Shown here: positions 12,501 to 19,058 of the stretch, piece by piece | Layout of the letters: the number at the start of each line of letters is the position of its first letter | Position numbering within the stretch: position 1 is the first letter of the stretch | From: Gardnerella leopoldii | GTDB taxonomy: Bacteria; Actinomycetota; Actinomycetes; Actinomycetales; Bifidobacteriaceae | Length of the DNA stretch: 64,000 nt | NCBI RefSeq assembly: GCF_003293675.1 | Contig: NZ_CP029984.1 | Coordinates: 1,116,043 to 1,180,042, forward strand | Direction of reading: 5' to 3' | Translations under genes and position numbers: made by a program | Notes under the pieces: generated by a model | The model's database searches: none | What the model was told of the DNA's origin: nothing | What the model saw: only the letters and a program-made list of their open reading frames with translations

Positions 12501-13114
12501 ATTGACACTTCACCGCGCGTGCGCTCTACGCGGGAAATTAACGCTTCTGCCTGCTTTTTAGTAACTCCTTTAAGCGACAGCATTGGCGTGTGCTCGCCGT
12601 CACCAGTAATTTCAAGCATTCGAGATTCACGATCTCCTGCAGCTCCAATTAAGTAGGCAATTGCGAGTAACTCTTCGATTTGAGCACGAGCCTTCTGCCA
12701 AGACTTTGCTTTTATGCGAGCTTTTACCATTTCTGCTGCGATTACGCCTTGAGAATGACCCAAAACTGCGCACGGCTTGTTTACTTCAAAGTTGTATCCA
12801 AGATTTGTTAAGTCGCGCACTGCACCGAACTGTGCAAGCGTAATTCCAGGCACACTAAGAAGCGCGTTTGCAGCGTTCATATGCTTATTTTCTAGCGCGT
12901 CAAACACGTTTATGTCGCCGCCTGCATTTGCTAAAAGCTCAGAATAAATTGGCGATAGCAAAGCTTTTGCGCCTGCTTCGTACTCGTAAAGTTCTGCGTT
13001 TAATTCTTCGTCTGAACTAAGCTCGCGCAAAGCTTCAACCCACGGAGTTGACTGACCTGCAAACACGAGTGCGTGCGGATTATTAGCGAGTTGGTCAAAA
13101 AAGTATGTTGTCAT
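3530..13114 (-). CDS. fas: Type I fatty acid synthase, 3194 residues
   Basis: This is the multifunctional cytosolic synthase that makes long-chain acyl-CoA from acetyl- and malonyl-CoA. The domain order matches actinobacterial FAS I. An acyl transferase has GHSQG with Ser121. The enoyl reductase starts near 400 (LLAGMTPTTVEPE) with an FMN-type AGGGIG near 588. The hot-dog dehydratase lies near 1280-1310 (DFNPIHTS, LVHGMW). The malonyl/palmitoyl transferase has GHSLGE near 1490. The carrier protein near 1878 has GVSSRRNQ, the second Ser being the likely phosphopantetheine site. The ketoreductase starts near 2205 (VAVVTG) and the ketosynthase has Cys2830 in VSACATA with His near 2983 and 3021. 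Ala-rich (~1800) and Ala/Glu-rich (~2490) linkers separate modules. The start has a GAAGGAAA ribosome site. No carrier-protein phosphopantetheinyl transferase is seen in the window. Confidence 0.98.
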   Translation of the reverse strand: MTTYFFDQLANNPHALVFAGQSTPWVEALRELSSDEELNAELYEYEAGAKALLSPIYSELLANAGGDINVFDALENKHMNAANALLSVPGITLAQFGAVRDLTNLGYNFEVNKPCAVLGHSQGVIAAEMVKARIKAKSWQKARAQIEELLAIAYLIGAAGDRESRMLEITGDGEHTPMLSLKGVTKKQAEALISRVERTRGEVSIAVKNAYNHVVIAGYPEDMEAVANEAQKETKRSKKLREMKVRGGAVFAPVAEYLDVTVPFHSPMLQSAVEQVVEWANEAGLNTTVARELADAVLVTPVDWATQIGEVLEQNDARSLWILDMGPSEVLGKLTGVLVQGTGAGIVEAATLRSRAELSTADSASEPERTGCWADFAPRVINTPAGRKVLTKFSKLTGKAPVLLAGMTPTTVEPEIVAAAANAGYWAELAGGGQVTAEVFDRHMKSLENQLREGATIEFNAMFMDRYLWNLQFGSKRIVPKKRQSGAPIDGVVISAGIPELDEAKELVASLQADGFPYVTFKPGTVDQIRQVVRIAKAVAPATIIVQVEGGAAGGHHSWESLDDLLMTTYAQVRECENLVLVAGGGIGTPERAADYISGEWASEYGLPNMPVDAVMIGTAAMTAKEAHTSPEVKRMLVETPGIAMPKSSSIEGFDEDPFAPMGERWVPSGKVIGGVTSGLSHLHADIYELENASARCGRLLVHMMKHPEELESRRDEVIEALNSTAKPYFGDVESMTYLQFAQRFLDLAYPWVDPTYADRYMHLLQRIEARLINQDSGEFTSILPSIEEVSKHPQAALYTLIDALPQAREMNVVPMDAAWFPTLVREYPKPMPFVPVIDNDLLRWWGQDQLWQSEDSRYSADAVRVIPGPISVAGITTMDEPIADILGRFEAAVLNRAESGAETGVEAENKENAASKSSKSAFSQIADAKNVEAYVRACPNISWVGHVTANPAYGTSLGDENYVITVTSSNNDVISLDLDIKLDTFWDNQENQEAKHSTKNAANSPKRKHAVRDIVIPLTVDASQAGSIPVVDRERLPKHVYEMLAATAGIGNTAITGDVLDAMPKVETVKEDGSLAKLPEDLLAEGYRDFPFGLVHSSYTFSRNLGIDHESATAGRLPDGLLASRIVPDALVGPAWPTIYSALGSVMVDGYPIIEGLLNAVHLDHLVELDVDAEDFKKYVDKRINLLGWAEPYAESASGRVVTIHVVHTAADGTRLAHETERFAIRGRSFSNALPAPAAQYGEAAGLHGYEIEDTPRRALRRVVVRAPHDMTAFARTSGDFNPIHTSKRGAAISGLSAPLVHGMWLSATAQHVAQAVDEKGARYELIGWSYNMYGMVQLDDEVEITVERVGKVRRGGLALEVTCRVDGQIVSKASALTRAPRAAFVYPGQGIQKQGMSLDERAKSPAVRDTWERADKLTREKLGFSILAVVRDNPKELTAHGVTYHHPEGLLNLTQFTQVALATVAFAQTARLREAGCDIWPAYFAGHSLGEYNALSSFAQIIPLETVLELVFHRGSTMHHLIERDAQGRSNYRMGALRPNQFGVSDEGVNAYVDGISKATGEFLQIVNYNLAGQQYAIAGTIKGLKALAADASKRAKEYGGKPPFMFVPGIDVPFHSRILRKGVPEFRDKLDSLLPKHIDYSVLVDRYIPNLVACPFELTREFAQKILDVVPSERIEAALEDETTWKSYAEDEQKLGRLLLTELLSWQFASPVRWIETQALMFADRARGGLGVEEYVEVGLGNAPTLANLGAKTLALPEFSGEKVTVYNVGRDEGRVYMTDTDSLVPEVFTEEDSQEASSIADATAAPAAPAANVASAAPAASAPAANAAASGPVADLPFKASDAISMLIAYSAKIRLDQIGDTDTTDTLTNGVSSRRNQLLMDISSELGVASVDGAAEAPMSALRKLVDSVAPRYKAFGAVLSDIVRERLRALFGAAGVKPAQIDKRISEVWQLGEGWRAHVLAALVLQTREGASVRGENLAQLSTDPAKNTAAADALIDAAIAQVAQAHGVSVSQPGAAGGAGGAVVDSAALDAFAQQVVGADGVLAATAKFVLAKLGVEAPKAETESDENAAVVAAVETELGADWPKQVAPRFDERKAILFDDRWASAREDVARLYYKYAGKNVDIQVNEVSEILNDFGSFLGAGEAVASEAEWFASLSKSRELNNLATIFNDIAHDSRTKLAQNNADTAQATRFAGEVAVVTGVAPNSIAARVVTGLLKGGATVIATSHSFKPSVKSWAKKAYRENAQMGAKLWLVPANLSSYRDVDALVKWVSTVSKKVSGATTTILKPAYEPSMFFPFAAPPVHGTLADSGSLFESQSRLMLWGVERAIAGFAQIGADTDVQHRMHVVLPGSPNRGMFGGDGAYGEVKSAFDAIVNRAHAESVWSDRVTFAHPKIGWVRGTGLMGGNDPLVAVVERHGLTTYSTQEMADRLLDLCTKEAREQAAIAPLDVDFTGGLGKEPLDLNALRAEALEDQKRAEAAEEAAEAVEEAAEEAAEEAAESTAKSTNKALPTPYVPTQPRVNLADWKNVTARPEDEIVIVSVGELGPWGSGRTRFEAELGIREDGSVELSAGAVLELAWNMGLLTWQDSPKPGWYDADGTLVPEEDIAEKYRDEVVARSGIRPFETGMGGDYKDGANEEEAEIFLDHDVSFSVPTETIAREYVALDESHTEIARDAESGEWTVTRKAGSMIRVPRRAAMTRTVGGQFPKGFDPLKWGIPASMVGSVDTIALWNIVTTVDAYISAGFTPSEILQSVHPSMVASTQGTGFGGMSSMRKLYLDRFLNHEIPTDVLQEALPNVVAAHVMQTYIGGYGNMVQPVSACATAAVSLEEGVDKIALGKADFVVTGAIDDIGVESVVGFGNMNATANSEEMYAKGIDPRFFSRANDRRRGGFLEAQGGGTILVTRGDIALKLGLPVAGVVGFIHSYADGIHTSIPAPGLGALAAGMGGAKSKLVRDLAALGVTPDDIAVVSKHDTSTNANDPNESELHNTLAHAIGRTDGNPLFVISQKTLTGHAKGGACIFQINGLTQLFRSGVIPGNASLDCVDPKLARDDHMVWLREPMRIGDGAGSCAVKAALATSLGFGHVSGFVALVHPGAFEAAVAASAGVDALKNWRTKANARLAAGQRRFEEGMMGRSALFEPVENRHLLKDGTRLPDGTRYDGHEAEKAMLLNPEARLNANGYYC

Positions 13115-13241
13115 GATGTTTCCTTCTCGTTGATTTGGATAAGTTTTATAAATTCTGTAAGTTTTGTAAGGTTTATAAATTCTGTAGTTCTATAGTTTTT
13201 AGTTATAAGTTTGATAATTCCTATAATTTTTATAAATCTGC
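13115..13241 (-). other. AT-rich spacer with direct repeats upstream of fas
   Basis: The 127 bp between the carboxyltransferase and fas hold two identical 15-bp copies of tttataaattctgta (13145-13159 and 13172-13186) and a partial third near 13229. The copies are 27 bp apart. They could bind a regulator or mark a processing site. No convincing promoter is visible, so fas may be co-transcribed with the carboxylase genes. Confidence 0.5.
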
Positions 13242-14888
13242 TTACATTGGCTGATTTCCGTGATGCTTTCCAGTTCTGGAAACCCGCTTTTTACTGCGCA
13301 AAAGCTTCAATGAGCCAGCAATCATATCGCGAGTCTGCTCCGGGTCAATCATTGCGTCAATCTGCCCAGTTTCCAACGAAAGATTTGCGTTAACAGTAGT
13401 CGCCTCATACTCGTCAACCAGCTGCTTTCTAAGAGCTGCAACGTCTTGTCCACGCTCTTTAGCTTTTTGCAAATCTTTACGATGAATAATATTCACAGCA
13501 CCTTGCGCACCCAAAACCGCAATCTGGCTGGTTGGCCACGCGTAATTTACGTCCGCACCCATCGACTTGGAACCCATAACGATATAAGCTCCACCGAAAG
13601 CTTTGCGCAAAATCACCGTAACCAGTGGAACTTGCGCGTTCGCGTACGCATAAATCACTTTCGCACCTCGGCGAATAATTCCTGCGTGCTCTTGATCTGA
13701 ACCAGGCTTATAACCAGGAGTATCTACTAGAGTCACCACAGGCAAATTAAACGCATCGCACAATCGCACAAATCGCGCGACTTTTTCGGAAGAATTTACA
13801 TCCAAAATACCAGCGTTCACCTTCGGCTGATTTGCTACGATTCCAACAGGATGACCCTCAATGCAAGCAAAACCAACCACTGCAGAAGCAGCATACAATT
13901 CCTGCACTTGCACGAACTCACCATAATCAACAATTCTGCGAATCACGTCGAGCACATCGTAAGGCTGACGGTCGTTATCTGGCACAATATTCGCCAACTC
14001 GCGCGCAGTTTCGCGATCCGCGCGCGTTGCAGCGTAGGCAAAAGTTGGAGGCTCTACCTCACAGCTAGATGGCAAATAAGCCAAAACTGTGCGCGCGTAG
14101 TCAATTGCGTCAGCTTCATCCTCTCCCAAATAGTGAGCGACACCGGAAGTTGCGTTATGCACAAGACCGCCGCCCAAATCGTCCATGCTAATAGCCTCGC
14201 CGGTTGCAGCTTTAACAACATCCGGACCGGTTACAAACATGTTTGAGTGCTCGCGAGTCATAATAATCAAATCTGTTAACGCAGGGCAATAAACTGCACC
14301 ACCAGCGCAAGGACCCAGAATAATTGAGATTTGCGGAATTAAGCCGCTTGCTTCACAAGTTTTTTTGAAGATACGCCCGTATTGCATAAGCGCACTCACG
14401 CCTTCCTGAATGCGAGCGCCGCCGGAATCAATTACAGCAACAACTGGCACACGAAGCTCAACAGCCATATCTAAAAGATGGCAGATTTTCTCGCCTTCAG
14501 CTTTACCTAAAGTTCCGCCGCGCACAGAAAAGTCTTGTGCATAAACTGCAACTTTTCTGCCATAAACTTCGCCAAATCCGGTGATTACAGCACATCCAGC
14601 AACGTCGTTATTTATGTCACCGCCGTTAAAACGTCCGATTTCCACGAACGATCCGGTATCAAAAAGCAAGTCGAGACGCTCTCTTGCAGTTGACTTTCCT
14701 TTTGCGTGCTGACGTTCTAAAGCTTTTTGTTCTGCGTCACGAGCAAGTTGTGCTGCGTGCTGAACTGCAGCTTTTCCGCGACGAGGCTGCAAGTTTGTAT
14801 CGTCAGCAGAGCTATTAACAGAAGAGTTATTAACTGTTTTCGCTGAAGTTTCAGAGATTTCAGACTTTTCTTTTACTAAAGCGCTCAT
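13242..14888 (-). CDS. Acyl-CoA carboxylase, carboxyltransferase subunit
   Basis: The 548 residues are of the AccD/PccB type of actinobacteria. The enzyme transfers the carboxyl group from biotin to acetyl-CoA (and perhaps propionyl-CoA). After a ~35-residue polar N-terminus come the N half with GGARIQEGV and ILGPCAGGAVY (acyl-CoA oxyanion and binding glycines) and the C half with TPGYKPGSDQEH and RKAFGGAY, then the usual MIDPEQTRDMI tail. Its start overlaps the stop of the biotin carboxylase gene by 4 bp (ATGA), so the two are translationally coupled. It lies directly upstream of fas, whose malonyl-CoA it supplies. Confidence 0.95.
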   Translation of the reverse strand: MSALVKEKSEISETSAKTVNNSSVNSSADDTNLQPRRGKAAVQHAAQLARDAEQKALERQHAKGKSTARERLDLLFDTGSFVEIGRFNGGDINNDVAGCAVITGFGEVYGRKVAVYAQDFSVRGGTLGKAEGEKICHLLDMAVELRVPVVAVIDSGGARIQEGVSALMQYGRIFKKTCEASGLIPQISIILGPCAGGAVYCPALTDLIIMTREHSNMFVTGPDVVKAATGEAISMDDLGGGLVHNATSGVAHYLGEDEADAIDYARTVLAYLPSSCEVEPPTFAYAATRADRETARELANIVPDNDRQPYDVLDVIRRIVDYGEFVQVQELYAASAVVGFACIEGHPVGIVANQPKVNAGILDVNSSEKVARFVRLCDAFNLPVVTLVDTPGYKPGSDQEHAGIIRRGAKVIYAYANAQVPLVTVILRKAFGGAYIVMGSKSMGADVNYAWPTSQIAVLGAQGAVNIIHRKDLQKAKERGQDVAALRKQLVDEYEATTVNANLSLETGQIDAMIDPEQTRDMIAGSLKLLRSKKRVSRTGKHHGNQPM

Positions 14889-16789
14889 TTCTGCTCTCCT
14901 TCCAGCTTTTCATCGCTTTTTTCGGAAGATTTTTCTGCGCCTTTATCTGCGCTTTTGTCTCCAGCAAGATCAATCGTCACAAGCTTTGCGCCCGATTCCA
15001 CGCCGTCACCAGGCCCCACAAAAATTCCAGTAACAGTACCAGCTGCAGGAGCGTAAACGTAATTTTCCATTTTCATAGACTCAAGCACCACAAGCAAATC
15101 ACCCTTGGCAACCTGCTGGCCTTCAGCCACATTCACGCGCGTAATAACAGCTTGCATAGGCGCTGCAATTACGCCAGGAATCTGCTTTTGTTCTTCAGAT
15201 TTGTGAGTACTTCCGCGAAGCGAACGTCCGCGCAAAGGCTGCGAAGCTCTAGAAACGCTACGAACTCGCGCCGAGCCAGTCAAATTATCAACAATATCTT
15301 GCGGAATCGTAAGCTTTACGCGCTTATTATCAACCTCAATAATGAAGGATTCCATTGCAGGCTGCTTATTTTCGGATTCATCCGCAGACTTTCCAGAAAC
15401 AAGCGAAGCCGGCTGACCGCCCAAGGAAGCTGCAGGAACTCGGTTCAAATACTTGCGTTCCATCCACTTAGTAGACACGTCAAAACTGTGATTTTCCGCA
15501 GTAAACTCAGGGTCGTTAAAAATCTGCTCAAAAAGTTTTGCTGGAGTTGGCACGCCCTCAATACAAAGTTCCTTCAAAGCGCGACGCACGCGAGCGACAG
15601 CAGTTTCGCGACTTTGCGCAGTAATAATAAGCTTGCCCATCATCGAATCGAATTTTGGCGAAATATTATCGCCAACTTCAACACCAAAATCGACGCGAAT
15701 ACCAGGACCGGAAGGCCACTTTATTTTCGTTAAAGTGCCGGAACTTGGAGTCAAATTCGTAGCAGGATCTTCCGAAGTAATGCGAAGCTCGAAGCTGTGT
15801 CCGCGAGGTTCTGGATCCTTAATCAACTCGCCGCCGTCAGCAATATTGAGCTGTTCTCGCACTAAATCAAGTCCACTAACTTCCTCACTAACCGTGTGCT
15901 CAACTTGCAATCGCGGATTAACTTCCAAGAAGTAGACTTTATGCTGAGAAGTCACCATATATTCGCACGTGCCAAGACCAACGTAGTCAACAGCTTCAAA
16001 TAGGTTACGAGAATATCGGTAAAGCTGATCTTTTTCATCGTCGGTCAAGAACGGTGCAGGAGCTTCCTCAACCAGCTTTTGGTTTCGGCGCTGCACCGAG
16101 CAATCGCGCGTGGAATATACGGTGAAATTTCCGTGAGCGTCGCGGCCGCACTGCGTTTCAACGTGGCGAGCCTTGTCGATAAAACGCTCAATAAAATATT
16201 CATCTAAGTCGCCGCCCTGAAGAGCGTCGTGATTCATGTAAAAGCCTCGCAACTCGTCATCGTTACGAACGACTGTAATGCCGCGTCCGCCACCGCCATC
16301 CGTGCGCTTCATCATCACAGGATATCCGTGCGTTTGCGCAAAAGTTAAAAGTTCTCGAATATCTTTTACCGGCTCCGAAATGCCTGGAACTGGCGGCACT
16401 TTCGCGCGAACTGCCACGCGACGAGCCGTAATCTTATCTCCCAAATCAATAAGAGCTTCCGGGCGAGGACCAATCCAAATAACCCCAGCATCGTTAACTT
16501 TTTTCGCAAAAGACGCAACTTCCGAAAGGAAACCGTAACCCGGGTGCACAGCATCCGTGCCGCTTCTTTTAATAATGTCAAGAATCGCATCTTCGTTTAA
16601 ATAAGTATCACGATACGTGTCTCCGGAAAGTGCGTACGCTTCGTCTGCCATTTCTACAAACTGCGCGTTGCGATCAGTAGGTGCGTAAATAGCAACGGTA
16701 GAAATGCCCATTTCGTGAGCCGTGCGAATAACTCGCAAGGCAATTTCACCGCGGTTTGCGATGAGAATTTTTTTGATATTCGTAACCAT
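14885..16789 (-). CDS. Biotin carboxylase / biotin carboxyl carrier fusion
   Basis: The 634-residue alpha subunit of an acyl-CoA carboxylase. Residues 1-~450 are the ATP-grasp biotin carboxylase: KILIANRGEIALR at the N-terminus, a glycine-rich RTDGGGGRGI loop, and EVNPRLQVEHTVSE. The C-terminal biotinyl domain carries ESMKMEN with biotinyl Lys573. A charged, Lys/Glu-rich tail follows. It is the likely substrate of BirA encoded at 18054-18956. It is the first gene of a minus-strand unit (this gene, carboxyltransferase, probably fas). Confidence 0.96.
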   Translation of the reverse strand: MVTNIKKILIANRGEIALRVIRTAHEMGISTVAIYAPTDRNAQFVEMADEAYALSGDTYRDTYLNEDAILDIIKRSGTDAVHPGYGFLSEVASFAKKVNDAGVIWIGPRPEALIDLGDKITARRVAVRAKVPPVPGISEPVKDIRELLTFAQTHGYPVMMKRTDGGGGRGITVVRNDDELRGFYMNHDALQGGDLDEYFIERFIDKARHVETQCGRDAHGNFTVYSTRDCSVQRRNQKLVEEAPAPFLTDDEKDQLYRYSRNLFEAVDYVGLGTCEYMVTSQHKVYFLEVNPRLQVEHTVSEEVSGLDLVREQLNIADGGELIKDPEPRGHSFELRITSEDPATNLTPSSGTLTKIKWPSGPGIRVDFGVEVGDNISPKFDSMMGKLIITAQSRETAVARVRRALKELCIEGVPTPAKLFEQIFNDPEFTAENHSFDVSTKWMERKYLNRVPAASLGGQPASLVSGKSADESENKQPAMESFIIEVDNKRVKLTIPQDIVDNLTGSARVRSVSRASQPLRGRSLRGSTHKSEEQKQIPGVIAAPMQAVITRVNVAEGQQVAKGDLLVVLESMKMENYVYAPAAGTVTGIFVGPGDGVESGAKLVTIDLAGDKSADKGAEKSSEKSDEKLEGEQK

Positions 16790-16909
16790 ACGTTACAAGA
16801 TATTAGAAAAGTTGCGTTTACGGATGAGTCGACATACACAAAAGCTAGAGCAAAATTTTGTACACTTCTCCAATGCACATGATTTTTTAGGCACGTAATG
16901 TGATTAGCG

Positions 16910-16937
16910 AAACGGAAAACAACCGGCAAAACCGTTT
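16910..16937. promoter_or_regulatory. Inverted repeat between carboxylase and bioY
   Basis: AAACGG and CCGTTT flank 16 bp, and related aaacggcaaaccgg sequence follows at 16959-16972. It sits in the 205-bp divergent gap, so a biotin or fatty-acid regulator could act here on both units. No standard BirA operator is seen, and the BirA in this window lacks a DNA-binding domain. A clear -10/-35 pair was not found. Confidence 0.3.
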
Positions 16938-16994
16938 AATTGACAACCTATTAGCTGCAAACGGCAAACCGGAAATAACCAAAAGAAGGTTTTC

Positions 16995-17645
16995 ATGACT
17001 AACATAAATCAAAATAATGCAGCAACAGCTTCAGCAAATTCAAACGTTGCAAATAAGTTGAAAGTAGCTGCAGCATGGCTTGCAAAGCCAGCGCTTCTCA
17101 CTGTGCTTTTGGCTCTTTCTACCATGGCAGGCGCAATTTATCTTCCTATTACTCCTGTGCCTATTACGTTGCAAACTCTTGTTTTGTGCATTATTGGTTT
17201 AACTTTGAGCTGGCGCGAAGGCGTAGCTTCTGTAGTTATGTACCTTGCTGTTGGCGCAGCAGGTTTGCCTGTATTTGCTGGCTTTAAGGGCGGCTGGGCT
17301 GTTTTTGTTGGCCCTACTGCAGGATTCTTAGCCGGTTTCATATTTGGCGTTGCTGCAACTGCAGCTTTGAAGCGCGTATTTGACGTAGCTCTTGACGCAA
17401 TGATGCCAGAAAACTCCTTCAAGAAGACTTTCGCACGCTTCTGCACTTACTCTGTAGCTTCTATAATCGGCACGATCGTGATTTACGCATTCGGCATTTT
17501 CGGTCAAAGCTACCTAACTGGCATGCCACTTTCAACTGCCGCCGCAACCTTGATTATTTTCATGATTGGCGATTTGATTAAGGCTTTTGTTGCGAGCGCG
17601 GCTTGCTCCGGCTTGTACAACGCACTTAACAAAAAGCGCGCGTAG
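16995..17645 (+). CDS. bioY: BioY-type biotin transporter substrate-binding subunit
   Basis: A 216-residue membrane protein with about six hydrophobic helices and the BioY signature region: the first helix is followed by ITPVPITLQTLV, and GLPVFAGFKGG sits in the middle loop. BioY binds biotin as the S component of an ECF transporter, and no EcfA/EcfT genes are nearby, so energizing subunits would come from elsewhere or BioY may act alone. The ribosome site is AGAAGG. It lies between the biotin-dependent carboxylase and birA, which supports a biotin-supply role. A strong hairpin terminator follows. Confidence 0.93.
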   Translation: MTNINQNNAATASANSNVANKLKVAAAWLAKPALLTVLLALSTMAGAIYLPITPVPITLQTLVLCIIGLTLSWREGVASVVMYLAVGAAGLPVFAGFKGGWAVFVGPTAGFLAGFIFGVAATAALKRVFDVALDAMMPENSFKKTFARFCTYSVASIIGTIVIYAFGIFGQSYLTGMPLSTAAATLIIFMIGDLIKAFVASAACSGLYNALNKKRA

Positions 17646-17664
17646 CGGAAACGTTATATTGCAG

Positions 17665-17709
17665 AAAAACGGCATTTCCTTTACACGACTGTAAAGGGAA
17701 TGCCGTTTT
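17665..17709 (+). terminator. Terminator after bioY
   Basis: A 17-bp nearly perfect stem (aaaacggcatttccttt / aaagggaatgccgtttt) closes a short loop and is flanked by A and T runs, so it could work in both directions. Its loop region, tttacacgactgtaaa, matches the core of the 52-bp-period repeats. Confidence 0.85.
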
Positions 17710-17780
17710 GTATAAGATTGCCGCGCACTTGCTCTTTGACTGAGATAACTAGCAAACAGCTGACGCTTGCGCTTTAAGCG

Positions 17781-18067
17781 CTCGCTGCTGAGCTTGCACG
17801 GAAAGTCCACTGGACTTTCCGTCTGAGCAAGCTCGGCGCTCCGAATTGCTTTCGCGCGCTAAATCGCAGCGCTCAAGCAGGTCGTCAGCGCACACTAGTC
17901 ACAACCTAGTTTCTAAAGCACAACTACACTAACCTGCCCTGCCTGCGTCTTTATTGACGCAGGCAGACCTCGCTTGCGTTGAAAGCACACCGTGCTTTCA
18001 ACCCTGAGCAAGCTCGGCGCTCCGAATTGCTTTCGCGCGCTAAATCGCAGCGCTCAAGCAGGTCGTC
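17781..18067. repeat. Structured intergenic element, copy A
   Basis: This is a multi-hairpin element between convergent bioY and birA. A 64-bp perfect direct repeat lies at 17823-17886 and 18004-18067. Each copy is preceded by a hairpin: an 11-bp stem at 17798-17822 nested in GAGCTTGC/GCAAGCTC, and a 10-bp stem at 17978-18002. An 11-bp stem at 17939-17966 sits between them. The element runs into birA and encodes its last residues and stop. A second copy lies at 48866-49075. Confidence 0.85.
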
Positions 18068-18956
18068 GCGCTTCATACGCAACTGCGTGCACATCGCCGC
18101 TTTTTACCACAATTTCCTCGCCAGATGCCTCACGAATTGTAAGCGACGCATCTTCTCCAAGCCGCACAGCAGTTCCTGTCACCACGCTTCCGTCAATTGG
18201 ATGCACGTTAACTTCGCGTCCAAGAGTCCAACACACACCATTTACCTCTTTAAGCAAATCGGCAGCGTTACTTGGATAATCACGCATAAAATCGCACAAT
18301 CTCGTCCTCAATCCAGTAACTATTTTTGCAGCAATCGTATCACGCAATTCTTTAGATTCCGGCAAATCAGTCATATGCATTTGCAACGAAGTTGCCATCT
18401 TAATTGGCAGCACTTCTTGCGGCACGCACAAATTCAATCCGATTCCAAAAATTACTCCAACAACATTGTCTTTGCTTGGATCGGCTACAATTTCTGTTAA
18501 GATTCCGCCTTCTTTACAATCGTGCAAAAACACGTCGTTAGGCCATTTAAGTTTTATCGCGCAAGCATCACCGTGTATCGGCGAACTTCCGCACTCTTTA
18601 AACGTTTCTAGAAGTGCGTCACGCGCTGCAAGACCTGCAATAATAGGCAGCCAGCCATTGTGACTTGCGTCCATAACAATTGACTTCGGCAGCAAAGTTA
18701 CGAATGAAACTAAAAAGCTTTCTCCCGGTCGGCTTACCCACGCGCGCCCTAATCGTCCTCTTCCTGCTGTTTGCTCGTCTGCCACAATCGCAACTATTGC
18801 TGGCTTTCCGTCATCTCGCGCGATTATTTCGCCTTTTTGTATCATTTCTCGCGCAATATTTTGCGTAGAATCTGTAATTGCGAAATATTTTACCAAATCT
18901 GCTACTTCTGATGTCTGCGGCATCAATGCCACACTTTGCGAAGAAAAAATAGTCAT
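18054..18956 (-). CDS. birA: Biotin-protein ligase
   Basis: A 300-residue cytosolic ligase that adenylates biotin and attaches it to the carrier-domain lysine of the carboxylase. GRGRLGR is at residues 65-71 and KWPNDV at 137-142. A C-terminal SH3-like domain (GREVNVHPIDGSVVTG, VVKSGDVHAV) follows. The catalytic domain starts almost at the N-terminus, so there is no helix-turn-helix and this BirA should not act as a repressor. The last codons (ARRPA, stop) are made from the repeat element at 17781-18067. Confidence 0.93.
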   Translation of the reverse strand: MTIFSSQSVALMPQTSEVADLVKYFAITDSTQNIAREMIQKGEIIARDDGKPAIVAIVADEQTAGRGRLGRAWVSRPGESFLVSFVTLLPKSIVMDASHNGWLPIIAGLAARDALLETFKECGSSPIHGDACAIKLKWPNDVFLHDCKEGGILTEIVADPSKDNVVGVIFGIGLNLCVPQEVLPIKMATSLQMHMTDLPESKELRDTIAAKIVTGLRTRLCDFMRDYPSNAADLLKEVNGVCWTLGREVNVHPIDGSVVTGTAVRLGEDASLTIREASGEEIVVKSGDVHAVAYEARRPA

Positions 18957-19058
18957 ATGTATAATTTACATCAGATTATATTTTTGCGCGCGTAATTGCA
19001 TGTTTTGCGCGCAATAGCAACCAAAATAGCTAGGCATCAATTAAGCAGGTGTTAACAC

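Noticed and set aside
16790..16994. Riboswitch or BirA operator before bioY
   Set aside because: No known riboswitch fold, and the BirA here lacks a helix-turn-helix. Only a weak inverted repeat is seen.
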